Below are positions 36,828-46,097 of a stretch of 64,000 bases of DNA, in pieces; position 1 is the first letter of the stretch, and every line of letters starts with the position of its first letter. The position numbers and the translations under genes are program-made. The notes beneath the pieces were generated by a model that did no database searches, was not told the DNA's origin, and was given only the letters and a program-made list of their open reading frames with translations. The DNA comes from Polycyclovorans sp002706265. Its GTDB lineage: Bacteria; Pseudomonadota; Gammaproteobacteria; Nevskiales; Nevskiaceae. Location: positions 1-64,000 of the forward strand of contig CAXBBM010000001.1 in the NCBI GenBank assembly GCA_963973915.1. Reading direction: 5' to 3'.

Positions 36828-39149
36828 ATGGCCCCGAGCGCCGGCAAGCCGGCACGACCCCCGCGGCAGTCGGTGCCGGTCAAGTCGTTTTGCGCGTTCG
36901 TGGCCAAGACCGGCGATCTGGACCTGCGCTTCACGCCCGTGCCCACGCCCGAGCAGGGCATGGCCGGGCACAAGGCCGTGGTCTATGCGCGGCATTCAGC
37001 CTATGCCGCCGAGGTGGCGGTTGAGGGGGTGATCGACGGCCTGCATCTGCGGGGCCGTATCGACGGTCTGGACGCCGAGGCCGCAACCCTCGACGAGATC
37101 AAGACCCATCGCGGGGCAGTGGACCGCATCCCCGCCAATCACACCGCGCTGCACTGGGCGCAGCTGCGCACCTACGGCGCGCTGTACGGCCGCGCCCAGG
37201 GGCTCGATCAGCTGACCTTGCGGCTGTGCTACTACGACATTGACGAGCGTCGCGAAACGCAGTTCACCACCGTGGCTTCGGTGGAGGCGCTCGAAAGCGA
37301 ATTGCGCGAACGCGTGCAGCACTACAAGCACTGGATGGCGCAGCAGCGCGCCCACCTGCAGCGCCGCGACACGATGCTCGATGGCCTGGCATTTCCGCAC
37401 GCCAGCGTCGCCGAGGGGCAGGCGCAATTGATGGCCGCCGTCACCGCGACGCTGGAACAGGGCGGGTCGCTCATGGCCCAGGCACCGACCGGCGTGGGCA
37501 AGACGATTGGCGTGCTCTTTCCCGCGCTCAAGGCGCTGGCGGGCCCGGTGGACAAGGTCTTCTACCTCACCGCCAGGAACGCGGTGCAGGGCGAAGTCGA
37601 CAAGGCGCTGCGCAGTCTGACGGTGGAGGGCAAACCTCTGCCGCTGCGGGTGTTGCTGCTGTCGGCCAAGGCGCGCGCCTGTGTCTATCCCGATCGCGCC
37701 TGCCATGGTGACTCGTGCCCGCGCGCCAAGGGTTTTTACGATCGCCTGCCGGCCGCGCGCGAGGCCGCCCAGCAGATGTCGCGACTGGACCTGCAGGGTC
37801 TGAACGCCGTGGCGCAGACGCATCAGGTCTGCCCTTATTTTCTGGGGCAGGAGATGGCGCGCTGGGCCGACCTGATGATCGGCGACGTCAATTACTACTT
37901 CGACGGCAGCGCCATTCTCCACGCGCTGACCGAGCAGCAAGGCTGGCGCGTGGCGGTGCTGGTGGACGAGGCGCACAACCTCGTGGACCGGGCACGGGCG
38001 ATGTACTCGGCCCGCCTGTCGCAGGACACGATGCGGCAGGTGGCGCGCGGCGTCGCCGGCAGCCTGAAGAGCGCCCTTGCGGAGATCGACGGCGCCCTGA
38101 TCGCGATGCGCGCGTTCTGCACGCTCAATGACGTGATGCCCAGCGAGCCGCCGCGGCGGCTGCGCGACGCGCTGACCCAGGCGATTCGCCAGATTGGCCG
38201 CTGGTTTGCCGACGATGCCGGTCGTCACGACGGTCCGCTGCTGGATTTTTACTTCGAGCTGATCGGTTTGCAGCGTCTGGCGGAACGCTACGACAGCCAT
38301 TCGCTGTGTGAGGTCACCGAAGGCGAAGGCGCGCCGCAAGATTTGCTGCAGGAGCCGACCATCACCTTCAATCTGCACAACGTGGTGCCCGCGCCGCACC
38401 TGCTGCCGCGCCTGCGTGCAGCGCACGCGGTGATCGCGTTCTCGGCCACGCTTGCGCCCCAGGCGTATCACCGGCGGATGCTGGGACTGGCCGACGACAC
38501 CGCGTTCTGTGACGTGCGCAGCGGCTTTGCGGCCGATCAACTGCAGGTGCGGCTGGTGCGTCACATCGCCACTGAGTACCGGGTGCGGCACCTGGCCGCG
38601 CGGCCCATCGCGCAGCTCATGGCCGACGCGTTCAATGAAGCGCCGGGCAACTACATGGCCTACTTCAGCAGTTTTGCCTATCTCAACCAGGTGGCGGCGG
38701 CCTTCGCCCGGCTGGCGCCGCAGGTCACGACCGTGCGGCAGACCGCGCAGATGTCGCTGGATGATCGCCACGCGTTCTTGCGCCGGTTCACGGCCAGCAG
38801 TCGTCAGGTGGGGTTTGCCGTGCTGGGCGGCAGCTTCTCCGAGGGCGTCGATCTGCCCGGCAAGCGCCTGGTGGGCGCCTTCATCTGCAACCTGGGGCTG
38901 ACGCCCTTCACCGACCTGAACGCGCGCATGGCCCGGCAGGTGGATGAAGCCTTCGGTGCGGGCAGTGGCCAGCGCTATGTCTATCTTTACCCGGCCATAC
39001 AGAAGGTCGTGCAGGCGGTGGGGCGCGTGGTGCGCACCGCGACTGACCGCGGCACGGTGTATCTGATCGACCGCCGCTTCGGTGACGCGGCGGTGCAAGA
39101 ACTGCTGCCGCCGAGCTGGCAGCTCACGCACTGGCCCGCGCCGCGATAA
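36828..39149 (+). CDS. XPD/DinG-type iron-sulfur helicase with N-terminal nuclease motif
   Basis: The protein has 773 residues. I use the ATG at 36828; a TTG lies one codon earlier. Residues about 50-180 carry a Cas4/PD-(D/E)XK-like core: GRIDGLD with Asp79, then TLDEIKTHR with Glu90 and Lys92, then a helix with HWAQLRTY. The superfamily 2 helicase follows: QAPTGVGKT (218-226), four cysteines (285, 292, 297, 335) in iron-sulfur-domain positions, VDEAHNL (379-385), and C-terminal motifs AVLGGSFSEGVDLPG and QAVGRVVRT. This is a fused nuclease-helicase of the DinG/XPD class, probably for structured or damaged DNA. truD starts 7 bp after its stop. Confidence 0.88.
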   Translation: MAPSAGKPARPPRQSVPVKSFCAFVAKTGDLDLRFTPVPTPEQGMAGHKAVVYARHSAYAAEVAVEGVIDGLHLRGRIDGLDAEAATLDEIKTHRGAVDRIPANHTALHWAQLRTYGALYGRAQGLDQLTLRLCYYDIDERRETQFTTVASVEALESELRERVQHYKHWMAQQRAHLQRRDTMLDGLAFPHASVAEGQAQLMAAVTATLEQGGSLMAQAPTGVGKTIGVLFPALKALAGPVDKVFYLTARNAVQGEVDKALRSLTVEGKPLPLRVLLLSAKARACVYPDRACHGDSCPRAKGFYDRLPAAREAAQQMSRLDLQGLNAVAQTHQVCPYFLGQEMARWADLMIGDVNYYFDGSAILHALTEQQGWRVAVLVDEAHNLVDRARAMYSARLSQDTMRQVARGVAGSLKSALAEIDGALIAMRAFCTLNDVMPSEPPRRLRDALTQAIRQIGRWFADDAGRHDGPLLDFYFELIGLQRLAERYDSHSLCEVTEGEGAPQDLLQEPTITFNLHNVVPAPHLLPRLRAAHAVIAFSATLAPQAYHRRMLGLADDTAFCDVRSGFAADQLQVRLVRHIATEYRVRHLAARPIAQLMADAFNEAPGNYMAYFSSFAYLNQVAAAFARLAPQVTTVRQTAQMSLDDRHAFLRRFTASSRQVGFAVLGGSFSEGVDLPGKRLVGAFICNLGLTPFTDLNARMARQVDEAFGAGSGQRYVYLYPAIQKVVQAVGRVVRTATDRGTVYLIDRRFGDAAVQELLPPSWQLTHWPAPR

Positions 39150-39156
39150 TGCCGCC

Positions 39157-40170
39157 ATGAACTTGCCTTATGCCCACGGCGGGCCGCCGCTGACCGCGCG
39201 ATTGCGCAGCACGCCCGAAGATTTTCAGGTTGATGAGCTGCACGAGCGGGTGCCCGATGGCAGCGGCGACCACGTGTGGCTGGAGATTCGCAAGCGCGGG
39301 GCCAACACCGATTGGGTGGCGCGCGCGCTGGCGCGTCTGGCAGGCGTGCGGCCGGTGGACGTGGGCTACGCCGGCCTGAAGGACCGCGACGCCGTGACCA
39401 CCCAGGTCTTCACCGTGCACCTGCCGGGGCGCGAGGCCCCCGACTGGTCGGCCTTGCCCGAGTCGGTGACGGTGCTGGCCGCGCACCGGCATCGCCGCAA
39501 GCTCAAGCGCGGCGCCTTGCAGGGCAACCGCTTCTGCATCGTGCTGCGCGACACGGTGGGCGATGCGGCCGAGGCCGAAGCGCGCCTGCAGGCCATCGCG
39601 CGTGATGGCGTGCCCAATTACTTCGGGGACCAGCGCTTCGGCTTTGGTGGTGCCAACGTGGCCCGTGCCGAGGCCATGTTCGGTGGCAGGCCGGTGGATC
39701 GGGCGACGCGCTCCATCCTGCTCTCGGCCGCCCGCTCGCACCTGTTCAATGCGGTGCTGGCGCGCCGCGTGGCGTCGCGGCAGTGGCATCAAGCCCTGGC
39801 CGGTGAGATCTGGTCGCTGGCCGGCTCCCGTGCCTGGTTCGGCCCCGAGGCGTTCACCGAGGCGCTGGGGCAGCGGCTGGAAAGCGGTGACATTCACCCC
39901 TCCGGCCCGCTGTGGGGCCGCGGCGTGTTGCCGACGGCGGAGGCCGCGTTGGCGCTGGAGCGGGACGTGCTGGCGCCGTTCGACGTGCTCAAGGCCGGGC
40001 TGGAAGCGGCGGGCCTGGCCCAGGACCGGCGTGCGCTGCGGCTGCTGCCCGCCCATCTGCAATGGCGGTGGCGGGACGCGCACACGCTGCAGGTCGGCTT
40101 TGATCTGCCGCCCGGCTGCTATGCCACCGTGGTGCTGCACGAGCTGGCCGACACCGCGCGCCCTGAGTAA
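39157..40170 (+). CDS. truD: tRNA pseudouridine(13) synthase
   Basis: This 337-residue protein (E. coli 349) converts U13 of tRNA-Glu to pseudouridine. The start at 39157 gives the expected N-terminus (LTARLRSTPEDFQVDEL). The catalytic Asp76 lies in YAGLKDRDAVTTQ, and VPNYFGDQRFGFGGAN is the conserved TruD motif. It lies 7 bp after the helicase gene. It is not in the ispDF-truD-surE cluster where many gammaproteobacteria keep it, so its context is unusual. Confidence 0.96.
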   Translation: MNLPYAHGGPPLTARLRSTPEDFQVDELHERVPDGSGDHVWLEIRKRGANTDWVARALARLAGVRPVDVGYAGLKDRDAVTTQVFTVHLPGREAPDWSALPESVTVLAAHRHRRKLKRGALQGNRFCIVLRDTVGDAAEAEARLQAIARDGVPNYFGDQRFGFGGANVARAEAMFGGRPVDRATRSILLSAARSHLFNAVLARRVASRQWHQALAGEIWSLAGSRAWFGPEAFTEALGQRLESGDIHPSGPLWGRGVLPTAEAALALERDVLAPFDVLKAGLEAAGLAQDRRALRLLPAHLQWRWRDAHTLQVGFDLPPGCYATVVLHELADTARPE

Positions 40171-40280
40171 CCGTCGCTGCCGGGGCTTGGGCGACGGTCT
40201 GCCTCGTTGGGCGTGTGACACGGCGCGGCCGGCGGGGGCGCTGGTAGACTTTCGCCCCTGATTCCACCAAGGCGGCACAC

Positions 40281-41648
40281 GTGTTCGACTCCTTAAGTCA
40301 GCGTCTTTCCGGCGTTCTTGACAGCATTCGCGGTCAGGGCCGCCTCACCGAAGAGCAGGTGGCCACCGCCAGCCGCGAGTTGCGAATGGCGCTGCTGGAG
40401 GCCGATGTGGCCCTGCCGGTGGTGCGTGACTTCATCACCCGCATCAAAGAGCGGGCGGTGGGCGCCGAAGTCACCAAGAGCCTCACGCCGGGTCAGCAGT
40501 TTCTCAAGGTGGTGCAGCAGGAACTCACCGCCACCCTGGGCGGCGAGTCGGCGCCGCTGAACCTGCGCGCCCAGCCGCCGGTGGTCATCCTCATGGCGGG
40601 CCTGCAGGGCTCGGGCAAGACCACCACCACCGGCAAGCTGGCGCGGCGGCTGACAGAGATCGACAAGAAAAAGGTCATGGTCGTGTCGTGCGACGTTTAT
40701 CGACCCGCGGCCATCGAACAGCTGCGGGTGGTGGCGGGGCAGGTGGGCGTGGCCTGCTTCCCGTCCAGCGTCGGCCAGAAACCGGGTGCGATTGCCGATG
40801 CGGCGCTGGCCGAGGCGCGCAAGCAGTTCATGGACGTGCTGATCGTCGACACCGCCGGTCGTACCACCATCGATGCCGAAATGATGGCCGAAATTGCGGC
40901 CCTGCATCAGCAGTTGAAACCCGCTGAAACCCTGTTCGTGGTGGACAGCATGACCGGCCAGGACGCGGCCAACACCGCCAAGGCATTCTCTGAAGCGGTG
41001 GCGCTGACCGGCGTGGTGTTGACCAAGGTCGATGGTGATTCACGCGGCGGCGCGGCGCTGTCGGTGCGCCAGGTGACGGGCAAGCCCATCAAGTTTCTGG
41101 GTGTGGGCGAGAAGTCGGACAAGCTGGAAGTGTTCCACCCCGACCGCATCGCCAACCGCATCCTGGGCCAGGGCGACATGCTGTCGCTGATCGAGGAAAC
41201 CACCCGCAAGGTCGATCAGGACAAGGCCGCCAAGCTGGTCGAGAAGCTGAAGAAGAACAAGCGCTTCGATCTGGATGATTTTCGCGACCAGATGGCGCAG
41301 ATGCAGAACATGGGCTCCATGGAGTCGCTGCTCGACAAGTTGCCCGGCGGCGCCCAGATGCAGGCGCAGCTGAAAAGTGCCGATGCCGAAAAGCAGGTCA
41401 GGCGCACGATGGCGATTCTGAACTCCATGACCCCGCAAGAGCGCCGCTTCCCGGATCTGCTCAAGGCGTCGCGCAAACGGCGCATCGCCAAGGGGTCGGG
41501 GGTCGAGGTGCAGCAGGTGAACCAGCTCCTCCGCCAGTTCGAGTCCACCCGCGACATGATGAAAAAGTTTGCCGGCGGCGGCATGGCCAAGCTGATGCGG
41601 GGCCTCGGCGGACGGATGCCCAAGGGGATGCTGCCGCCCCCGCGCTAG
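40281..41648 (+). CDS. ffh: Signal recognition particle protein Ffh
   Basis: This 455-residue protein starts with GTG at 40281 (MFDSLSQRLSGVLDSIRG). It binds signal sequences of nascent membrane proteins and 4.5S RNA and delivers ribosomes to FtsY. The N domain (1-90) is followed by the GTPase G domain with GLQGSGKTTTTGKLA, DTAGR and TKVDGDSRGG. A methionine-rich M domain (about 325-455) ends GGMAKLMRGLGGRMPKGMLP. The Shine-Dalgarno sequence is weak (AAGG 10 nt upstream). No rpsP-rimM genes follow, unlike E. coli. Confidence 0.97.
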   Translation: MFDSLSQRLSGVLDSIRGQGRLTEEQVATASRELRMALLEADVALPVVRDFITRIKERAVGAEVTKSLTPGQQFLKVVQQELTATLGGESAPLNLRAQPPVVILMAGLQGSGKTTTTGKLARRLTEIDKKKVMVVSCDVYRPAAIEQLRVVAGQVGVACFPSSVGQKPGAIADAALAEARKQFMDVLIVDTAGRTTIDAEMMAEIAALHQQLKPAETLFVVDSMTGQDAANTAKAFSEAVALTGVVLTKVDGDSRGGAALSVRQVTGKPIKFLGVGEKSDKLEVFHPDRIANRILGQGDMLSLIEETTRKVDQDKAAKLVEKLKKNKRFDLDDFRDQMAQMQNMGSMESLLDKLPGGAQMQAQLKSADAEKQVRRTMAILNSMTPQERRFPDLLKASRKRRIAKGSGVEVQQVNQLLRQFESTRDMMKKFAGGGMAKLMRGLGGRMPKGMLPPPR

Positions 41649-41691
41649 AGATAAACGCCCCGCGGCCATTGTTTGAAGGTTTGTGACAGAA

Positions 41692-41709
41692 CGGTCATGA
41701 AAATGTCAT
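41692..41709 (+). promoter_or_regulatory. Pho box upstream of phoB
   Basis: These 18 bases consist of CGGTCAT, GAAA and ATGTCAT and match about 15 of 18 positions of the Pho box. Two TGTCAT-like half-sites are 11 bp apart. It ends about 40 bp before the phoB start, so PhoB probably autoregulates phoBR under phosphate limitation. Confidence 0.65.
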
Positions 41710-41749
41710 CTGTTGCCCATAGCCTGCGCCCTGCCGTTTAATCCGAACA

Positions 41750-42448
41750 ATGGGCATGCAAAACAAACTGATACTGGTGGTGGAAGACGAACCCGCAATT
41801 CGCGAAATGTTGCGCTTTGCCCTTACGCGCGCGGAGTTCAGGGTCGCCGAGGCGGGATCGGCTCAGGACGCCCGGCTGCAGATCGCCGAACAGCGTCCCG
41901 ACCTGATCCTCATGGACTGGATGATGCCCGGCGTGACCGGCGTGGAGCTGACCCGCGAACTCAAGGGCGCCGCCCAGACCCGCGATGTGCCCATCATCAT
42001 GGTCACCGCCCGCGCCGAAGAAGAAGACCGCGTTCGCGGCCTGAACATTGGCTGTGACGATTACGTGTCGAAGCCGTTCTCGTTTCCTGAACTGATTGCA
42101 CGCATCCAGGCCGTGTTGCGGCGCAGCATGCCGGGCGGTGAAGACGAACGGCTGTCGGTCAGCGGGCTGGAAGTGGACGTGGCCAGCCAGCGGGTCACCG
42201 CGCAAGGCGTGCCGGTGAAACTGGGGCCCACCGAGTACCGGCTGCTGCATTTCTTTGTCAGTCACCCCGAGCGGGTTTACACCCGTGAGCAGGTGCTGGA
42301 CCGCGTCTGGGGACAAAACGTGTATGTCGAAGAGCGCACGGTCGACGTGCACATTCGCCGCTTGCGCAAGGCCCTTGAGCCCCATGGCTTCGCCGACATG
42401 ATCCAGACCGTGCGCGGCACCGGCTATCGGTTCTCGGACAAGCTTTGA
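41750..42448 (+). CDS. phoB: Phosphate regulon response regulator
   Basis: This 232-residue OmpR-type regulator has a receiver domain (Asp56 in LILMDWMMPG, VVEDEPAIRE pocket, YVSKPFSFPEL) and a winged-helix domain (about 130-230; LGPTEYRLLHFF, RVYTREQVLDRVWG, RTVDVHIRRLRK). The motifs match PhoB, which activates phosphate-scavenging genes at Pho boxes. A Pho box lies just upstream. Two ATGs, at 41750 and 41756, are both possible. phoR follows with overlapping stop and start. Confidence 0.93.
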   Translation: MGMQNKLILVVEDEPAIREMLRFALTRAEFRVAEAGSAQDARLQIAEQRPDLILMDWMMPGVTGVELTRELKGAAQTRDVPIIMVTARAEEEDRVRGLNIGCDDYVSKPFSFPELIARIQAVLRRSMPGGEDERLSVSGLEVDVASQRVTAQGVPVKLGPTEYRLLHFFVSHPERVYTREQVLDRVWGQNVYVEERTVDVHIRRLRKALEPHGFADMIQTVRGTGYRFSDKL

Positions 42449-43797
42449 ACATCTTTCCGCGGCGCCCCGTGTCGCTGGAACACACGCGGATGCTGGCCGT
42501 GTGGCGGCAGGAGCTGATCAAGCTGCTGTTGCTCTGCGGCCTGGGCGCCTTGGTGGGCGCCCTGTTTTCGGGCGCCATCTGGGGTTTTCTGGTCGTGCTG
42601 CTGTTTCTGAGCGCGCTGCAGTATCGCTACCTGGCGGCGCTGCTGCAGTGGTTGCGGCAACCCAAGCAGAACGAGCTGCCCGATCCCGGCGGGGTGTGGG
42701 GCGAGGTCTATGACCGGCTGGTTGACCTGCAGCGCCGCAATCGGAAGAAGAAGAAGCGTCTGGCAGCGATGGTCGCCGATTTTCAGGCGTCCACCGCCGC
42801 CTTGCCCGATGGCGCGGTGGTGCTGTCGGCCCACGGCGAGATCGTGCGCGCCAATCACGCCGCCCAGACGCTGCTGGGGCTCAGGGCCCAGGACTCAGGC
42901 ATCCGCATCACCCTGCTGGTGCGCCACCCCAAGTTCGTCGAGATGTTCGAAGCGGGCGTGCAGGGGCAGGAGGTGGAGATTCCCTCGCCCATCAATCGCA
43001 GCAAGCAACTCAATGTGCGGGTGATTGGCTACGGGAAATCGCAGGGTTTGATGATCGTGCGCGACGTCTCGGAGCTGCGGCGCCTGGAGAACGCCAGACG
43101 CGACTTCGTGGCCAATGCCTCGCATGAACTGCGCACGCCCCTGACGGTGCTCAAGGGGTATCTGGAAATGATGGAGACCGAGTCGCGCCAGGGGCCGCTG
43201 AACGCCTGGGCGGTACCGCTGCAAGAGATGTACAAGCAGACCAACCGCATGGAGTCGCTGGTGGGCGACATGCTCAAGCTGGCGCGGCTGGAGTCTGACA
43301 TCGCCGCGCGGCACGACTGGATACGCGCCGCCACCCTGCTGCGCCAGGCCCTGGCCGATGCGCAGGGCGTGGCAGACCCGAAACACCGGTTCGTGATCGA
43401 AATCGATGATCGCGTCGAGCTGTTCGGCGGCGAAACCGAGCTGACCAGCCTGTTTGCCAATCTCGTGGGTAACGCGGTGCGCTACACGCCGCCGCCGGGC
43501 ACCATCACGGTCACGCTGTCGGCGCTGGGCGGCGGGCGGGCGGTTTGCTCGGTCCAGGATTCAGGGATCGGCATTGCCGAGACCGATATTCCCCGCCTGA
43601 CCGAGCGCTTCTACCGCATCGATGTGGGCCGCTCACGGGCCAGTGGCGGCACCGGTCTGGGGTTGTCGATCGTCAAGCACGCCGTTGAACGCCACGATGC
43701 CCAGCTGAAAATCACCAGCCAGTTGGGCGAGGGCAGTTGTTTCAGTTGCGAGTTTCCGCCGCATCGCGTGCGGCTTGCCGAAGCGGTGATGCTGTAG
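42445..43797 (+). CDS. phoR: Phosphate regulon sensor histidine kinase
   Basis: The protein has 450 residues (E. coli 431). I use a TTG at 42445 that overlaps the phoB stop as TTGA; an ATG at 42490 is the alternative. One or two membrane segments lie at about 25-60 (LLLLCGLGALVGAL, IWGFLVVLLFL), followed by a basic stretch. A PAS-like domain follows (about 110-215; LPDGAVVLSAHGEIVRANHAA). The kinase core has His227 in NASHELRTPL, NLVGNAVRYT, DSGIGI and GGTGLGLSIV. It phosphorylates PhoB in low phosphate. No pst or phoU genes are in the window. Confidence 0.93.
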   Translation: MNIFPRRPVSLEHTRMLAVWRQELIKLLLLCGLGALVGALFSGAIWGFLVVLLFLSALQYRYLAALLQWLRQPKQNELPDPGGVWGEVYDRLVDLQRRNRKKKKRLAAMVADFQASTAALPDGAVVLSAHGEIVRANHAAQTLLGLRAQDSGIRITLLVRHPKFVEMFEAGVQGQEVEIPSPINRSKQLNVRVIGYGKSQGLMIVRDVSELRRLENARRDFVANASHELRTPLTVLKGYLEMMETESRQGPLNAWAVPLQEMYKQTNRMESLVGDMLKLARLESDIAARHDWIRAATLLRQALADAQGVADPKHRFVIEIDDRVELFGGETELTSLFANLVGNAVRYTPPPGTITVTLSALGGGRAVCSVQDSGIGIAETDIPRLTERFYRIDVGRSRASGGTGLGLSIVKHAVERHDAQLKITSQLGEGSCFSCEFPPHRVRLAEAVML

Positions 43798-43825
43798 CCG
43801 CACCGGCAACGGGACGCTTGCCGTC

Positions 43826-44689
43826 TCAGCCGGAGGCCCGCTCGCGACCCTGCTGCGCGGTCAGCGTGTTGCGCATCAGCATCGCCACCGTCATCGGGCC
43901 GACGCCGCCCGGCACCGGGGTGATCCACGCGGCGCGCGCGCGCGCGGCCTCGGCGGTGATGTCGCCCACCAGTCGGCCATCGGCAAGGCGGTTGATGCCC
44001 ACGTCGATCACGATGGCGCCGGGGCGCACCCATGCGCCCGGCACCAGACCCGGCTTGCCGACGGCAGCGACCAGAATCTCGGCGTTGGCGACTTCCTGGT
44101 CCAGATTGCGCGTGAAGCGATGGGCCGTGGTGGTGGTCACGCCGGCCAGCAACAACTCCAGCGCCATGGGGCGACCCACGTGATTGCTGGCGCCGATCAC
44201 CAGGGCCCGCATGCCCTTGATGTTGACCCCGGTGTGTGCAAGCAGCGCCATCACGCCATACGGGGTGCATGGGCGCAGCACCGGCTGGCGCTGCGCAAGG
44301 CGGCCCAGGTTGTAGGGGTGAAAGCCGTCCACATCCTTGGTCGGCAGGATGCGTTCAATGACCTCGGTGGTGTTGAAATGCGACGGCAGTGGGAACTGCA
44401 CCAGAATGCCATCGACCTCGTCATCGGCATTCAGGGCGTCGATCATGTCCAGCAGCGCGGCGTGTGACAGGTCGGCCGGCAGCGGTTCGTGCCGTGAGGT
44501 GATGCCCACTTTCCCGCAGGCGTCCCGCTTGTTGCGCACGTAGACGTGCGAAGCCGGATCATCGCCGACCAGCAGGGTCGCCAGGCAGGGCGCGCGCAGG
44601 CCGGCGGCGCGGCGGGTTGCGATCTGGGCCTGCACGTCGGCAAGGGTCTGGGCGGCGACGGCTTTACCGTCGATCAACTGGGCAGGCAT
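43826..44689 (-). CDS. folD: Methylenetetrahydrofolate dehydrogenase/cyclohydrolase
   Basis: This 287-residue bifunctional enzyme interconverts methylene-, methenyl- and 10-formyl-tetrahydrofolate. The catalytic Lys54 lies in YVRNKRDACGK, and DGILVQFPLP, VIGASNHVGRP (nucleotide binding) and the C-terminal TPVPGGVGPMTVAML are all present. The usual SxxVG of the nucleotide loop reads SNHVG. It is convergent with phoR and divergent from ccmA. Confidence 0.96.
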   Translation of the reverse strand: MPAQLIDGKAVAAQTLADVQAQIATRRAAGLRAPCLATLLVGDDPASHVYVRNKRDACGKVGITSRHEPLPADLSHAALLDMIDALNADDEVDGILVQFPLPSHFNTTEVIERILPTKDVDGFHPYNLGRLAQRQPVLRPCTPYGVMALLAHTGVNIKGMRALVIGASNHVGRPMALELLLAGVTTTTAHRFTRNLDQEVANAEILVAAVGKPGLVPGAWVRPGAIVIDVGINRLADGRLVGDITAEAARARAAWITPVPGGVGPMTVAMLMRNTLTAQQGRERASG

Positions 44690-44777
44690 GGCGTGAGCGG
44701 CTGAAGAAGAGCGCGCATTTTACGCGCCCCCGCAGGGCCTGAACGGATCAGCCACGGCAATCCCGTAAAATCGCGGC

Positions 44778-45365
44778 ATGGCTCTACTCGACTTGGCCGA
44801 CATCAGTTTTGGACGCGGCCAGCGCACCCTCGCCGAGGCCCTGTCGCTGTCGATCGCCCCCGGGACCGTGGTGCATCTGACCGGGCCGAATGGTGCCGGC
44901 AAAACCACCCTGCTCGAGATCGCCGCCGGCTTGCGCCGCCCTTGGCAGGGCCAGCGGCAGTGCCATACAAGCCTGCACTGGCTGGGCCATCGCAATGCGC
45001 TGGCGGCGTCACTGAGCCCGCTGCAGAACCTGGAATCCTGGGCCGACCTGCAGGTCGATATCACCGTCAGCGGGCGCAGCGCACTGCAGGCTCTGGGGGT
45101 CGACCGGGTGCGCAACCGGCCGTGCCGCGATCTGTCGGCCGGGCAGAAGCGGCGCAGTGCCCTGGCGCGGCTGATGATGGCGCAGCGCCCGCTGTGGATT
45201 CTGGATGAGCCTTTTGATGGTCTGGATCAGGCCGGTCTGGCCGACCTTGCCGATCTGTTCAACGCGCAAACCGAGCGGGCGGGCGCGATTCTGGTGACCA
45301 GTCACCAGCCGCTGCCCGCGCGGATCAAATCGCAGTGCGTCCTGCCGCTGCAGGTCGCACCATGA
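44778..45365 (+). CDS. ccmA: Heme exporter ATP-binding protein CcmA
   Basis: This 195-residue ABC ATPase has Walker A GPNGAGKTTL (about 37-46), signature LSAGQKRRSALARL, Walker B LWILDEPFDGLD and switch His in LVTSHQPLP. It powers release of holo-CcmE from the CcmC/D complex during cytochrome c maturation. First gene of a nine-gene operon in which almost every junction overlaps; its stop overlaps ccmB as ATGA. Confidence 0.95.
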   Translation: MALLDLADISFGRGQRTLAEALSLSIAPGTVVHLTGPNGAGKTTLLEIAAGLRRPWQGQRQCHTSLHWLGHRNALAASLSPLQNLESWADLQVDITVSGRSALQALGVDRVRNRPCRDLSAGQKRRSALARLMMAQRPLWILDEPFDGLDQAGLADLADLFNAQTERAGAILVTSHQPLPARIKSQCVLPLQVAP

Positions 45366-46027
45366 AATCGCTGCGCGGCATCTTTCGCCGCGAGGTCGAT
45401 CTGCTGCGCATGCAGGTGCTCGATGCGGTGCTGCCGCTGGCCTTTTACCTGCTGGTGGTGATGCTGTTCGCCTTTGGCACCCGCGCCAATGATCCGGCGC
45501 TGGCCGGGCTGTCGGTGTCCATTCTGTGGGTAGGCGCGGTGCTGTCGGCCCTGTTGCCGTTGCCGCGGCTGTTCGCCAGCGAGTTTGAAGACGGCACCCT
45601 GGAGCAATGGTGCCTGGCGAGCACGCCGCTGGTGGTGATCGTGGCGATCAAACTGTTCGCGCATTGGTGCCTGAACGGCCTGGCCCTGGCGGTGATGGCG
45701 GTGCCATTGGCGGTGTTGCTGGGGCTTGAGGGCGCGGGGCTGGGCTATCTGGCGCTGGGGCTGATGATGGGCACCGCCATTCTCACCCTGCTGGGCGGGC
45801 TGTCGGCCTGCCTGCTGGTGGGCATTCCCCGCGCCGCAAGCGTGCTGCCCCTGCTGGTGCTGCCCCTGATGGCGCCGGTGGTGATCTTCGGCAGCGGCGC
45901 GGTTCGTGCTTGGCAATTGGGGGCCGACCCGGCGGCTCCGTTATACTTTTTGGGTTCACTTTTCGCCCTCTCTGCCACCGCGTTGCCGTGGGCCTGCGCC
46001 TCGGCGCTGCGCAATGCCTACGACTGA
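45362..46027 (+). CDS. ccmB: Heme exporter membrane protein CcmB
   Basis: This 221-residue protein has about six hydrophobic segments (for example LPLAFYLLVVMLFAFG and ISILWVGAVLSALLPLP-like stretches). RDVDLL-type N-terminus and FASEFEDGTLEQW are typical of CcmB. It is the membrane subunit of the CcmAB transporter. The start at 45362 overlaps ccmA as ATGA. Confidence 0.95.
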   Translation: MKSLRGIFRREVDLLRMQVLDAVLPLAFYLLVVMLFAFGTRANDPALAGLSVSILWVGAVLSALLPLPRLFASEFEDGTLEQWCLASTPLVVIVAIKLFAHWCLNGLALAVMAVPLAVLLGLEGAGLGYLALGLMMGTAILTLLGGLSACLLVGIPRAASVLPLLVLPLMAPVVIFGSGAVRAWQLGADPAAPLYFLGSLFALSATALPWACASALRNAYD

Positions 46028-46097
46028 AGAGGGTTTCGATTCGTGGCACCTGTTGTTGCCCCCACCTCCCGATGCCAATGAGCGAAGGTTAGTGACG

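Noticed and set aside
36996..39158. 720-codon minus-strand frame opposite the helicase
   Set aside because: Shadow frame without motifs; the helicase motifs are all on the plus strand.
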